Of a stretch of 64,000 nucleotides of DNA, positions 37,767 through 46,533 are shown one piece after another. A program made the position numbers and the translations under genes. This DNA comes from Blastococcus saxobsidens (GTDB taxonomy: Bacteria > Actinomycetota > Actinomycetes > Mycobacteriales > Geodermatophilaceae): contig NZ_POQT01000005.1 in assembly GCF_002938435.1 (NCBI RefSeq), positions 1 through 64,000 on the forward strand, given 5' to 3'. Position 1 is the first letter of the stretch. Each line of letters starts with the position of its first letter. Below the pieces are notes generated by a model. That model was given only the letters and a program-made list of their open reading frames with translations. It made no database searches and was not told the DNA's origin.

Positions 37767-38975
37767 TCAGACGGTGCTGAGCGCTGTCGCCGGCCAGTCG
37801 AGCAGTCTGGCCCCGGTCACGGCGACCATGAGCGGCAGCTGGTCGGCCGGGTCGGCGGGGTCGTAGCCGGTGAGCTCCCGGACGCGCTGGAGGCGGTAGG
37901 TCACCGCCCGCACGCTCAGGTGCAGCCGGCGGGCGGCCGACGCGGCGTTCCGGCCGTCGGCGAAGTACGCCTCCACCGTCGCCACCAGCGCCTCGGGACC
38001 ACCGCGCGCATCCGACAGCGGGCCCAGGACGGTGCCGACCAGGTCGGAGATGGCGGCCTCGTCGCGCAGGAGCACCCGGTACACCAGCATGTCGCGGGCA
38101 TGGACGACCCGGTCCGGCAGATCGAGCCGCTCGGCCACCTCCAGCGCCTCCACCGCCTCGCGGTAGGACCGCAGGACGCCCCGCGGACCCGGGTGCGAGC
38201 GGCCCACGCCGGCCCGCCACCGCGGGCGCCGGGTCAGCCGCGCCACGGCCGGGCCGGCGGCCTCCGCCAGCGCGTGGCCGTCGCCGTCACGGCCCTGCGC
38301 CGGGCCGGAGGAGATGACGCTCACCAGGCGACCGTCCTTGGCCGCCACCAGCAGGCCACGGCCGCCGAAACGCATCCGCGCCTCGTCCTCGAGCCACTTC
38401 GTCAGGTGCATGCCGGAGTCGGCTGGGCGGTCGGTGGCCGCCACCGTCACGGTGTGGCTGCCCGTGAGGGCCAGACCCAGCCGCTCGGCGCGCTCGACCA
38501 GCGAGCCGACGTCCGAGCGACCGGTCAGCAGGTCGTCGACGAACTCCCGCCGGAAGGCCTCCTCCCGGCGGACCACCTCCCGCTGCGCCTCCTCGTGACC
38601 GGCGGCCAGCGCGGCCAGGGCGGTGTCCGCGCCCTGCCACACCGCCTCCCCCACCGCCACGAGCCCGGTCGAGCCGAGGGAACGTCCGCGGGCGTCGGCG
38701 ACGAGCCGCGGCAGCCGCGGCCAGAGCCGGCGGGAGGCCGTCATGTAGAGGTCGACCAGCGCGGGCAGCGGCACGCCCTGCTCCGCGGCCCGCGCACCGA
38801 GGTCCCGGCAGTGCCGGGTCTCGGCGCGGGTCAGCCGCCGGTCGTGCACGGCCACCTCGACGAGGGCGGTCAGGTAGCCGTCCAGCAGGGCTCCGGGCAG
38901 TCCGTGCTCACGGGCGGCCGCCCCGGCCACCTCGGCCACCACCCCGGACGGCGGGGTCTCCTGGGCACGGCGCAC
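37767..38975 (-). CDS. PucR family transcriptional regulator
   Basis: A 402-residue regulator. The N-terminal half is a helical sensor region, and a GGDEF-like CdaR/PucR central domain follows (RPRWRAGVGRSHPGPRGVLRSYREAVEAL). The C-terminal helix-turn-helix reads VEAYFADGRNAASAARRLHLSVRAVTYRLQRV, diagnostic for PucR/CdaR. Relatives control purine, sugar-acid or amino-acid catabolism; the effector is unknown. GTG 38975 is chosen because homology starts near there, but the frame is open further upstream and no ribosome-binding site is convincing. Confidence 0.85.
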   Translation of the reverse strand: MRRAQETPPSGVVAEVAGAAAREHGLPGALLDGYLTALVEVAVHDRRLTRAETRHCRDLGARAAEQGVPLPALVDLYMTASRRLWPRLPRLVADARGRSLGSTGLVAVGEAVWQGADTALAALAAGHEEAQREVVRREEAFRREFVDDLLTGRSDVGSLVERAERLGLALTGSHTVTVAATDRPADSGMHLTKWLEDEARMRFGGRGLLVAAKDGRLVSVISSGPAQGRDGDGHALAEAAGPAVARLTRRPRWRAGVGRSHPGPRGVLRSYREAVEALEVAERLDLPDRVVHARDMLVYRVLLRDEAAISDLVGTVLGPLSDARGGPEALVATVEAYFADGRNAASAARRLHLSVRAVTYRLQRVRELTGYDPADPADQLPLMVAVTGARLLDWPATALSTV

Positions 38976-39061
38976 CCCTGGCAGTCTTCCGCCCCCGCGG
39001 CCGGAGGCCAACGGGCGCCCCCGCGGGGCACGGCCGGGCGCCGCCCCGAGCCGACCCCGGA

Positions 39062-39550
39062 TCAGCGGCCGGCGGACTCGATGGCCGCCCAGCGGGCCAG
39101 GTTGTAGCGGGCATCGACCAGCGCGTCGTGCGTCCCCGCCGGCTTGGGCGGCAGCGTGGGCCGCCCGCGGTCGTCCCACCGCTGGCGGAGCTCGCGGGTG
39201 AACCGCGGGATCGGGCGGGGCAGCGCCGGCATGGCGCCCCACAGCTGGCACAGCGCCACGTGGTCGTAGGCGGCGAACCAGGCCCAGAGCTCGATCTCCT
39301 CCCCCGGGGCGGTGAGGAACGACAGCAGGTCGTCGCGGATCCGCTCGCGGCTGCGCCACGCACGGTCCGCCGGGGAGGGCAGCTGGTCGAGCACGTTGCG
39401 GCGCACCCACGGGATCGCCCTGTCCGGGTCGAACTCGGTGCTGACCGCGTAGAACTCCCGGCCGGTCACGTCGACGACGCCGATGGACACCAGGTCGATC
39501 GTCGTGCCGTCCTCGATGAACTCGGTGTCGTAGAAGTAGCGCCGCACCAT
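39062..39550 (-). CDS. Rv2179c-type 3'-5' exoribonuclease
   Basis: A 162-residue protein matching M. tuberculosis Rv2179c: it starts RYFYDTEFIEDGTTIDLVSIG, with the DEDD-type Asp and Glu. LWAWFAAYDHVALCQLWG carries the next Asp and HDALVDARYNLARW the last His/Asp pair. Rv2179c is a dimeric 3'-5' exoribonuclease on RNA with 3' overhangs. The ATG overlaps the RidA stop by one base. Same place in the conserved neighbourhood (after aroG) as in M. tuberculosis, with unrelated genes inserted between. Confidence 0.92.
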   Translation of the reverse strand: MVRRYFYDTEFIEDGTTIDLVSIGVVDVTGREFYAVSTEFDPDRAIPWVRRNVLDQLPSPADRAWRSRERIRDDLLSFLTAPGEEIELWAWFAAYDHVALCQLWGAMPALPRPIPRFTRELRQRWDDRGRPTLPPKPAGTHDALVDARYNLARWAAIESAGR

Positions 39551-40011
39551 CACTCGTCCAACGTAACGGCGGGGTCGGGCGGGCCCGGCTCCTGCCACGA
39601 GTCGCGCACCGCGACCGCCTCGACCTCGACCAGCTGGTCGGGGTGCAGGAGCACCGTCACGCCGACCAGCGTGCTCGGTGCCGCGTGCCGGCCGAACGCC
39701 TCGCGCACGACCTCCTCCGCGACGCCGAGGTCGGCGCGGTCGGTGGTGGCGACGTACACGGTGGTCTTGAGGACGTCGCCGAGCCCGGCCCCCGCCGCCT
39801 CCAGCGCCGTCCGCAGGTTGTCCATGACCTGGCGCGCCTGGCCGGCGACGTCGCCCACCGCGACCGTCCGCCCCTCGGCGTCCAGCGGGCAGGCGCCGGC
39901 GGTGAAGACCATGCGCCCGGGGTCGGTCACGGCCGCGTGGGCGTAGGGCGCGGAGTCGGTCAGGCCCGGCGGGCGGACGAGCTCGATGCCTGGGGTCACG
40001 CCGCCGATCAT
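39550..40011 (-). CDS. RidA family protein
   Basis: A 153-residue protein of the YjgF/YER057c/UK114 (RidA) superfamily: YAHAAVTDPGRMVFTAGACPLDAEGRTV, QARQVMDNLRTALEAAGAGLGDVLKTTVYV and the C-terminal VEVEAVAV strand. RidA hydrolyses reactive enamine/imine intermediates from PLP enzymes; other branches have different roles. The Arg that defines classical RidA is not clearly present near the C-terminus, so the subgroup is uncertain. It shares a start/stop overlap with the exoribonuclease gene. Confidence 0.85.
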   Translation of the reverse strand: MIGGVTPGIELVRPPGLTDSAPYAHAAVTDPGRMVFTAGACPLDAEGRTVAVGDVAGQARQVMDNLRTALEAAGAGLGDVLKTTVYVATTDRADLGVAEEVVREAFGRHAAPSTLVGVTVLLHPDQLVEVEAVAVRDSWQEPGPPDPAVTLDE

Positions 40012-40037
40012 GGGTCACGCGGGCGCCCGCCGCCCGC

Positions 40038-40043
40038 TAGGTT
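40038..40043 (+). promoter_or_regulatory. -10 box of glpK
   Basis: TAGGTT, 6 nt before ATG 40050, consistent with leaderless transcription. Confidence 0.5.
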
Positions 40044-40049
40044 CGAGCC

Positions 40050-41525
40050 ATGCCGGTGCTCGCGATCGATGCAGGGACGACCGGGGTCACCGCCCTGGTC
40101 GTCGACGAGCAGGGCGCGGTGCGCGCCCGTGGCTACCGCGAGTTCGCCCAGCTGTTCCCCCGCCCGGGCTGGGTCGAGCACGAGCCCGACGACATCTGGA
40201 CCGCGACCGTGGCCGCCTGCCGGGAGGCGCTGGCGGCCGGCGACGAGCAGCCGACGTGCGTCGGGATCACCGACCAGCGCGAGACCGCGGTGGTCTGGGA
40301 CCGCCGGACGCTGCAGGCCCCGCGGCCGGCGATCGTGTGGCAGGACCGCCGCACCACGGCGATCTGCGACCGGCTGCGCGCCGACGGCGTCGAGGAGCGG
40401 GTGGCGGCGCTCACCGGGCTGCGGTTGGACCCCTACTTCACCGGCACCAAGTTCGCCTGGCTCGCCGAGCACGAGCCGCGGCTCTGGACCGGGGTGCGCG
40501 ACGGTGCGCTGGCGCTCGGCACCGTCGACTCCTACGTGATCGCGCGGCTGACCGGCGGCGCGGCCCACGTCACCGACGCCACCAACGCCAGCCGCACGCT
40601 GCTGTTCGACCTGGAGAAGGGCGCCTGGTCCGACGAGCTGTGCGACCTGTTCGACGTACCGCCCTCGGCCCTGCCGGAGGTGGTGCCGAGCTCCGGCGTC
40701 GTCGGCACCACCGACCCCGACGCGTTCCTCGGCCTGTCCCTGCCGATCGCCGGCATCGCGGGCGACCAGCAGGCGGCGCTGTTCGGCCAGGCCTGCTTCT
40801 CCCCCGGCATGAGCAAGTGCACGTACGGCACCGGTTCGTTCGTGCTCACCAACACCGGGTCCGACATCGTGCGCTCGGATGCCGGCCTGCTCACCACCGT
40901 CGCCTGGGACCTGGGCGACGAGCTGGTCTACGCGCTGGAAGGGGCCATCTTCGTCACCGGCGCCGCGGTGCAGTGGCTGCGCGACGGGCTGGGCCTCATC
41001 GACTCCGCCGCCGAGATCGAGGGGCTGGCCCGCACGGTCCCCGACTCCGGCGACGTCGTCTTCGTGCCCGCCCTGACCGGCATGGGCGCGCCGCACTGGG
41101 ACCCGCACGCCCGCGGTGCGCTGCTCGGCCTGACCCGAGGTACCACCCGTGCGCACATCGCGCGGGCCACGCTGGAGGCCATCGCGTTCGAGGTGCGCGA
41201 CGTCGTCGACGTGATGGTCGACGAGGCCGGGCTCCCGGTGCCCGAGCTGTCGGCCGACGGCGGCGCCAGCGCCAACGACCTGCTGCTGCAGCTGCAGGCC
41301 GACCAGCTCGGCGTCCCGGTCCGCCGGCCGCAGGTCACCGAGACGACCGCGCTCGGTGCCGCGTTCCTCGCCGGCCTGGGCACCGGGGTGTGGAGCAGCA
41401 CCGACGAGCTGGCGCGGACCTGGGCGCTGGACCGGCGGTTCGAGCCGGCCGCCGGCGCCCGGGACGACGGCCGGCACGACCGCTGGCGCGCCGCCCTCCC
41501 CCGCGCCGGCGGCTGGACCGCCTGA
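40050..41525 (+). CDS. glpK: Glycerol kinase
   Basis: A 491-residue FGGY kinase: LAIDAGTTGVTALVVDE (phosphate-1 loop), GITDQRETAVVWDR, IVWQDRRT, the substrate residues in LTGLRLDPYFTGTK, AGDQQAALFGQACF, KCTYGTGSFVLTNTG and LSADGGASANDLLLQLQAD. It phosphorylates glycerol to glycerol-3-phosphate. No glpF or glpD is adjacent. A TANNNT box 6 nt upstream indicates a leaderless mRNA. It ends 3 bp from the stop of the convergent SDR gene. Confidence 0.92.
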   Translation: MPVLAIDAGTTGVTALVVDEQGAVRARGYREFAQLFPRPGWVEHEPDDIWTATVAACREALAAGDEQPTCVGITDQRETAVVWDRRTLQAPRPAIVWQDRRTTAICDRLRADGVEERVAALTGLRLDPYFTGTKFAWLAEHEPRLWTGVRDGALALGTVDSYVIARLTGGAAHVTDATNASRTLLFDLEKGAWSDELCDLFDVPPSALPEVVPSSGVVGTTDPDAFLGLSLPIAGIAGDQQAALFGQACFSPGMSKCTYGTGSFVLTNTGSDIVRSDAGLLTTVAWDLGDELVYALEGAIFVTGAAVQWLRDGLGLIDSAAEIEGLARTVPDSGDVVFVPALTGMGAPHWDPHARGALLGLTRGTTRAHIARATLEAIAFEVRDVVDVMVDEAGLPVPELSADGGASANDLLLQLQADQLGVPVRRPQVTETTALGAAFLAGLGTGVWSSTDELARTWALDRRFEPAAGARDDGRHDRWRAALPRAGGWTA

Positions 41526-41528
41526 CGG

Positions 41529-42443
41529 CTATGCGGCGCCCGTGGACCGGTCGCCGACGGAGTTCCTGCCGAACTCGCGGCCCTTCAGCGCCTCGATGTC
41601 GCGCTCCAGCTGCGGCACCCGCTTGGCCGAGACCGCCATGGCGACCTTCTCGGCGAGCACGCCGGTGACCAGCTGGCGCAGCGCCGCCACGGTGCCGACC
41701 GATCGCGGCACGAACACCCGGCGGCCGCGGGTCTCCATGTTTCGCAGGAGAGCCTCGGCGCACGCCTCGACCGAGGTGAACGCACCCAGCGGTCCGGGCA
41801 GCTGCTTGCGCGTCTCCTTGAAGGTGGGCAGGGCCTCCTCCGTGTCGCGCACCATGTCGGTGTCGATCCACGTCGGGTGGGCGCTGGCCACGGTGACCCC
41901 GCGGTGGGCGACCTCCAGGCGCAGTGCGTCGCCGAAGCGCTCCACCCCGGCCTTGGACGCGCAGTAGGCGCTCATGCCCGGGAGCACGGTGAACGCGGCC
42001 GCCGAGCTGATCAGCAGGACGTGCCCCCTGCGCTCGGCGATGGCGGGCAGCGCCGCGTGGGCGGTGAGCATCGTGCCGATCAGGTTGACCTCGATGGTGC
42101 GGGCCAGCGCGTGGGCCGAGGACGTCATCACCGTGGTGAGCGGCGCGATGCCCGCGTTGGCCACGACGATGTCCAGCCCGCCGAACGTGTCGACCGTCCG
42201 CTGCACGGCGGCCTTCAGGGCCTCCGGATCGGTGACGTCGGCCTCCACCCACAGGTGCTCGGGGCCGAGCTCGTCAGCCACCCGCGCCAGCTCCTGCGGC
42301 TCCAGCCCGACCAGCGCGACGCGGGCGCCGCGGGCAGCGGCCTTGCGGGCCAGCGCGGCGCCGATGCCACGTGCGGCGCCGGTGATGAGCACCGACCTGC
42401 CGGCCAGGGGGATGCGCTTGCGCTTGCCGGGTCCAGCCGCCAT
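41529..42443 (-). CDS. SDR family oxidoreductase
   Basis: A 304-residue short-chain dehydrogenase: NAD(P) motif LITGAARGIGAAL (TG-x3-GIG), DIVVANAGIAPL (NAG), the catalytic ISSAAAF and YCASKAGVERF (Ser, Tyr-x3-Lys), and a C-terminal extension of about 70 residues (RRVFVPRSVGTVAALRQLV) typical of SDRs beside monooxygenases. It could oxidise an alcohol ahead of the neighbouring Baeyer-Villiger enzyme. ATG 42443 has GGAG eight bases upstream. It is divergent from the monooxygenase across a palindromic operator. Confidence 0.88.
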   Translation of the reverse strand: MAAGPGKRKRIPLAGRSVLITGAARGIGAALARKAAARGARVALVGLEPQELARVADELGPEHLWVEADVTDPEALKAAVQRTVDTFGGLDIVVANAGIAPLTTVMTSSAHALARTIEVNLIGTMLTAHAALPAIAERRGHVLLISSAAAFTVLPGMSAYCASKAGVERFGDALRLEVAHRGVTVASAHPTWIDTDMVRDTEEALPTFKETRKQLPGPLGAFTSVEACAEALLRNMETRGRRVFVPRSVGTVAALRQLVTGVLAEKVAMAVSAKRVPQLERDIEALKGREFGRNSVGDRSTGAA

Positions 42444-42502
42444 GGGAACTGCTCCTGTCGGGTCGTCGCGCTCGAATTGAGCCTGTCCACCAGCCGTTGT
42501 AG

Positions 42503-42525
42503 CTTGTTGAGCGTTGCTCAGCAAG
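42503..42525. promoter_or_regulatory. Palindromic operator, probable TetR site
   Basis: CTTGTTGAGC-GTT-GCTCAGCAAG, arms matching at 9 of 10 positions, with core TGAGC-GTT-GCTCA. It lies between divergent SDR and monooxygenase genes, and a TetR gene closes the cluster at 45069. A TANNNT-like TAGCTT (42500-42505) overlaps its left edge. Confidence 0.65.
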
Positions 42526-42563
42526 CGGAACGAGACCGTCGGAATCGACGAAGGAGCCCGATC

Positions 42564-44105
42564 GTGACCAGCACGCTCGAGACCCAGCCAGCCCCCACCT
42601 CCGCCGCCGCGGCAGGCGGTGTCCGCGAGGTGGGCGTCGCCATCATCGGCTCCGGTTTCGCGGGCCTCGGCATGGCGATCGCGCTCAAGCGCCGCGGGGA
42701 GACCGACTTCGTCCTCCTGGAGCGGGCCGACGACGTCGGCGGCACCTGGCGGGACAACACCTATCCGGGCGCGGCCTGCGACGTGCAGTCCAACCTCTAC
42801 TCGTTCTCCTTCGCCCAGAACCCGGACTGGGGCCGGTCCTACTCCGAGCAGCCGGAGATCCAGGCCTACCTCCGGGGTGTGGCCGACCGCTTCGACGTCC
42901 GCCGGCACTGCGTCTTCGGCGCCGACGTGACCGCCGCACGGTGGGACGACGCCGCCCAGCGCTGGCTGGTCACGACCGCCGCCGGAGGGTTCCGCGCCCG
43001 CGTGCTGGTGTCCGCGGCCGGTGCGCTCGCCGACCCGACCTACCCCGACATCCCGGGGCTGGACTCCTTCGCCGGCACCGTCATGCACTCGGCCCGCTGG
43101 GACGACACCCACGACCTCACCGGCGAGCGGGTCGCGGTCATCGGCACGGGGGCCTCCGCCATCCAGGTGGTGCCCGCCATCCAGCCGGTCGTCGGCAGCA
43201 TCGCCGTCTACCAGCGCACCCCGGCGTGGGTGGTCCCCCGCACCGACCACCCGGTCAAGCCGTGGATGCAGAAGCTCTACCGGTTCGTGCCGGGCTTCCA
43301 GAACGCGATCCGCGCCGCCCTGTACCTCTTCCGCGAGTTCCTGGTCATCGGCTTGGCGAAGAACCGGCGCTTCCTCACACCGGTCGGGAAGCTGGCCCGG
43401 GCCCACCTGCACCGCCAGGTGCGCGACCCCCGGCTCCGCAAGGCCCTGACGCCGGACTACACCATCGGCTGCAAGCGCATCCTGATCAGCAACGACTACT
43501 TCCCCGCCGTCGCGGCACCCAACGCCGAGCTGGTGACCGCCGGCATCCAGGAGGTCCGGCCGCACTCCGTCGTCGCGAAGGACGGCGTCGAGCGCCCCAC
43601 CGACACGATCGTGCTGGCGACCGGTTTCCACGTCACCGACCTGCCGATCGCGGAGAAGATCCGCGGCCGCGACGGCCGTTCGCTGGCCGAGGTCTGGGAG
43701 AACGGCATGGTGAGCAACCGCAGCGCCACCGTCGCGGGCTTCCCGAACATGTTCCTGCTGGTCGGCCCGAACGTCGGCGTCGGCCACACGTCGATGGTCT
43801 ACATGATCGAGTCCCAGGTGGCCTACGTCGACGACGCGCTGCGGACCATGGACGCCGAGGGCCTGGCCGTTCTGGAGACGATCCGCGAGGCGCAGGACGC
43901 GTGGCGCTCGCTGATCGCCGAGAAGTCGAAGGGCACCGTGTGGCTGGCCGGCGGGTGCGCCAGCTGGTACCTGGACGAGCACGGGCACAACACGACGCTG
44001 TGGCCCGACTTCACCTTCCGCTTCCGCAAGCTGACGCGAAAGCTCGACCGCGAGAACTACGTCGGCATCCCCGCCGGCACCGAGAGCCCGGAGGTGGCCG
44101 CGTGA
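42564..44105 (+). CDS. Flavin-binding Baeyer-Villiger-type monooxygenase
   Basis: A 513-residue flavoprotein with FAD motif IIGSGFAGLGMAIAL near residues 27-41, VGGTWRDNTYPGAACDV, the BVMO fingerprint FAGTVMHSARW (F-x-G-x3-H-x3-W), NADPH motif VIGTGASAIQV, and LATGFHVTDLP. It inserts oxygen next to ketones, or oxidises heteroatoms, using NADPH and O2. AAGGAG lies seven bases before GTG 42564. It runs into an alpha/beta hydrolase by a GTGA overlap, suggesting ketone to ester to acid plus alcohol, with the SDR supplying the ketone. Confidence 0.92.
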   Translation: MTSTLETQPAPTSAAAAGGVREVGVAIIGSGFAGLGMAIALKRRGETDFVLLERADDVGGTWRDNTYPGAACDVQSNLYSFSFAQNPDWGRSYSEQPEIQAYLRGVADRFDVRRHCVFGADVTAARWDDAAQRWLVTTAAGGFRARVLVSAAGALADPTYPDIPGLDSFAGTVMHSARWDDTHDLTGERVAVIGTGASAIQVVPAIQPVVGSIAVYQRTPAWVVPRTDHPVKPWMQKLYRFVPGFQNAIRAALYLFREFLVIGLAKNRRFLTPVGKLARAHLHRQVRDPRLRKALTPDYTIGCKRILISNDYFPAVAAPNAELVTAGIQEVRPHSVVAKDGVERPTDTIVLATGFHVTDLPIAEKIRGRDGRSLAEVWENGMVSNRSATVAGFPNMFLLVGPNVGVGHTSMVYMIESQVAYVDDALRTMDAEGLAVLETIREAQDAWRSLIAEKSKGTVWLAGGCASWYLDEHGHNTTLWPDFTFRFRKLTRKLDRENYVGIPAGTESPEVAA

Positions 44106-45052
44106 CCGCCCCGACGCTCCTCCGCCGGGTCGCCGCCGTCGACACCCCCGACGGCGCGCAGCTGCACGCCGTCGTCGACGGCTCCGACGACGCCCCCGTG
44201 ACCGTGGTCATGGCGCACGGCTGGACGCTGGCCCAGGCCGCCTGGGACGACGTCGCGGAACTGCTCACCCCGCGCGTGGCGGCGGGCGAGCTGCGACTGA
44301 TCCGCTACGACCAGCGCGGCCACGGCCGCTCCACGTGGGGGCGGTACGCCGACGACGTGGGCGAGCTCACCATCGACCAGCTCGGCGCCGACCTCGGCGA
44401 CCTGCTCGACCAGCTGGCACCCACCGGACCGGTCGTGCTCGCGGGCCACTCCATGGGCGGCATGACGATCATGTGCCTGGCCGCCGCGCGCCCCGAGCTG
44501 TTCGGCGACCGCGTCCGCGGTGTCGCGCTTGTCTCCACGTCGGCCGGCGACCTCGCGCCCGCGGGCGAGAACCTGGCCGAGCGGTTGCAGCTCAAGCTGG
44601 CACCCGGCCTGGTCACCGTCGCGATCGGCGGCGCACGGGCGCTGGAGCGCATGCGCCGGTTGCTGCCCCCGACCCACCCGCGCCACCAGAAGCTCGTGCG
44701 CGAGCTGCTCTACGGCGCGGACGCCACCGCGGAGATGGTCCTCGCCGGGGCGGAGATCATGCACGCCTCGACCGTGCGCGCGTTCGCCGCGTTCTACCCG
44801 GCGCTCGGCGGGCACGACAAGCGCCAGGAGCTCAAGGCGCTCACGGACGTGCCGGTGGAGATCCTGGTGGGCGACAGCGACAAGCTGACGCCGAAACGGC
44901 ACAGCCACCAGCTGGCCGAGGCGCTGCCCGACGCGACGCTGGAGATCCTCCCGCGCAGCGGCCACATGCTGCCCCAGGAGCGCGCCGGGCAGGTCGCCGA
45001 GGCGATCGAACGGCTGCTCGCCGCGGCGACGGCCGAGCGGGGCGCCGCATGA
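44102..45052 (+). CDS. Alpha/beta hydrolase (esterase)
   Basis: A 316-residue alpha/beta hydrolase: VVMAHGWTLAQAAW (oxyanion HG), RYDQRGHGRST, nucleophile elbow LAGHSMGGMTIM, Asp in ILVGDSDKLTP, and His in LPRSGHMLPQE. It starts within the stop of the monooxygenase gene, so it probably hydrolyses the ester or lactone that enzyme makes. The substrate is unknown. The TetR regulator gene follows 17 bp later on the same strand. Confidence 0.88.
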   Translation: MTAPTLLRRVAAVDTPDGAQLHAVVDGSDDAPVTVVMAHGWTLAQAAWDDVAELLTPRVAAGELRLIRYDQRGHGRSTWGRYADDVGELTIDQLGADLGDLLDQLAPTGPVVLAGHSMGGMTIMCLAAARPELFGDRVRGVALVSTSAGDLAPAGENLAERLQLKLAPGLVTVAIGGARALERMRRLLPPTHPRHQKLVRELLYGADATAEMVLAGAEIMHASTVRAFAAFYPALGGHDKRQELKALTDVPVEILVGDSDKLTPKRHSHQLAEALPDATLEILPRSGHMLPQERAGQVAEAIERLLAAATAERGAA

Positions 45053-45068
45053 GGGATCATCGCCGGGG

Positions 45069-45656
45069 ATGACGGCTTCCTCCCGCCCCGAGCACCCCCG
45101 GCTGCGGCGCAGCGCCGGGGACCGGCGGGCGCAGCTGGTGCAGATCGGGCTCGAGCTGCTGCCCACCACGCCGGTGCAGGAGCTGACCATCGACGAGGTG
45201 GCGCGGCGGGCCGGGATCAGCCGCAGCCTGCTGTTCCACTACTTCGCCACCAAGCGGGAGTACTACACCGCGGTCACCCGGGCGGCGGCGGACCTGCTGT
45301 GGGAGCACCTCCTCCCGGCGCCGGGGACACCGGCGGAGCAGCAGGTCACCGGGATGCTCGACCGCTACGTCGGCTGGGTGGAGACGTTCCGCGACAGCCA
45401 CCTGGCCTTCGTGCGGGGCGCCGGCGGCGGGGACCCCTGGGTGTCGGAGGTCTACGAGGAGACCCGAGGCAAGCTGGTCGAGCTGACCCTGACCACCCTC
45501 GACCTGCCCGACGACGCGCTGCGCCGTCAGCTCGTGCTGGCCTGGTTCGCCTTCGCCGAGGACCTGGTGGGCCAGTGGGTCGCCGAACCCACGATGAGCC
45601 GCCCCGACCTGCTCGCGCTGCTGCGCGACGTCCTGGACCGGCTCGTCGCCCGCTGA
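45069..45656 (+). CDS. TetR family transcriptional regulator
   Basis: A 195-residue regulator. The N-terminal HTH reads LTIDEVARRAGISRSLLFHYFATKREYYTAV (residues 38-68), followed by an all-helical ligand domain with several Trp residues. It is last in the monooxygenase-hydrolase run and the obvious candidate to bind the palindrome at 42503-42525. Its stop lies 4 bp from that of the convergent PlsC gene. Confidence 0.9.
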   Translation: MTASSRPEHPRLRRSAGDRRAQLVQIGLELLPTTPVQELTIDEVARRAGISRSLLFHYFATKREYYTAVTRAAADLLWEHLLPAPGTPAEQQVTGMLDRYVGWVETFRDSHLAFVRGAGGGDPWVSEVYEETRGKLVELTLTTLDLPDDALRRQLVLAWFAFAEDLVGQWVAEPTMSRPDLLALLRDVLDRLVAR

Positions 45657-45660
45657 GCCG

Positions 45661-46422
45661 CTATCCCGCCAGCGACGTCGGGGCGCGGTCCGCGGCCTCG
45701 GTGGCCGGCGGCTGCAGGGTGGCGATCACCTCGGTCGCGCTGGCCCCGGTGGCGTCCATCGACTTCTTCACGGTCGAGCCGTAGACGTCGACGTACTCCT
45801 GACCGGACAGCGTCATGATCTCGTACATGATCTCGTCGGTGATCGAGCGCTCGACGAACCGGTCACCGCCGAGGCCCTCGTAGCGGCTGAAGTCCAGCGG
45901 CTTGCCGAAGACGACCGTGACCCGGGTGAGCTTCTTGCCGAACGGGAGCCTGCGGCTGCTGTAGCACATCGCGACCGGGATGACCGGGACACCGGTCTCC
46001 AGCGCCATCCGGGCCACGCCGATCTTCCCGCGGTAGAGGCGCCCGTCCGGCGACCGCGTGCCCTCCGGGTAGATGCCGAGCAGCTGGCCCTCGCGCAGGG
46101 AGCGGATGCCGGTCTGGATCGCGCCCTCGGCGGCCGAGGCGCTGGACCGGTCGATCGGCACCTGCCCGGCCCCGGTGAAGAACGCCCGCTGCAGGTAACC
46201 CTTCACGCCCGTGCCGGTGAAGTACTCGGCCTTGGCCAGGAACGTGACCCGCCGCTTGAGCTGCAGCGGCATGAACACCCAGTCGGCCGCGGACAGGTGG
46301 TTGCTCGCGAGGATCGCCGCACCCGTCGTGGGCACGTTCTCGACGCCGTCGGCCTTCGGACGGAAGACCACCCGCGCCGGCGGGCCGATCGCGACGAACT
46401 TGAGGAACCAGTAGAACAACAC
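45661..46422 (-). CDS. plsC: 1-acyl-sn-glycerol-3-phosphate acyltransferase
   Basis: A 253-residue PlsC protein resembling M. tuberculosis Rv2182c: an N-terminal LFYWFLKFVAIGP membrane stretch, ILASNHLSAADWVFMPL (the NH-x4-D motif), FLAKAEYFTGTGVKGYLQ, GQVPIDRSSASAAEGA, YPEGTRSPDGRLYRGKIGVARMAL and the C-terminal DEIMYEIMTLSGQEYVDVY. It acylates lysophosphatidic acid in phospholipid synthesis. GTG 46422 aligns with the Rv2182c start; GGGAGG is unusually close, one base away. Confidence 0.9.
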   Translation of the reverse strand: MLFYWFLKFVAIGPPARVVFRPKADGVENVPTTGAAILASNHLSAADWVFMPLQLKRRVTFLAKAEYFTGTGVKGYLQRAFFTGAGQVPIDRSSASAAEGAIQTGIRSLREGQLLGIYPEGTRSPDGRLYRGKIGVARMALETGVPVIPVAMCYSSRRLPFGKKLTRVTVVFGKPLDFSRYEGLGGDRFVERSITDEIMYEIMTLSGQEYVDVYGSTVKKSMDATGASATEVIATLQPPATEAADRAPTSLAG

Positions 46423-46441
46423 GCCTCCCTCGGGGACTGCC

Positions 46442-46447
46442 AGACTA
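46442..46447 (-). promoter_or_regulatory. -10 box of plsC
   Basis: Minus-strand TAGTCT, 19 nt before GTG 46422, giving a short leader that contains the GGGAGG. Confidence 0.4.
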
Positions 46448-46533
46448 GGGAGCCTGGGGTCCGAATCACAATCGGGTGTCCCCCGTGACATAGCTGACAC
46501 CGGCGTCACCGCCGGTCGCCGAGGAGGAACACC

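Noticed and set aside
42444-43988. Minus-strand open frame extending the SDR upstream across the monooxygenase
   Set aside because: SDR homology begins at ATG 42443, which has a ribosome-binding site; the extension is antisense to the monooxygenase.
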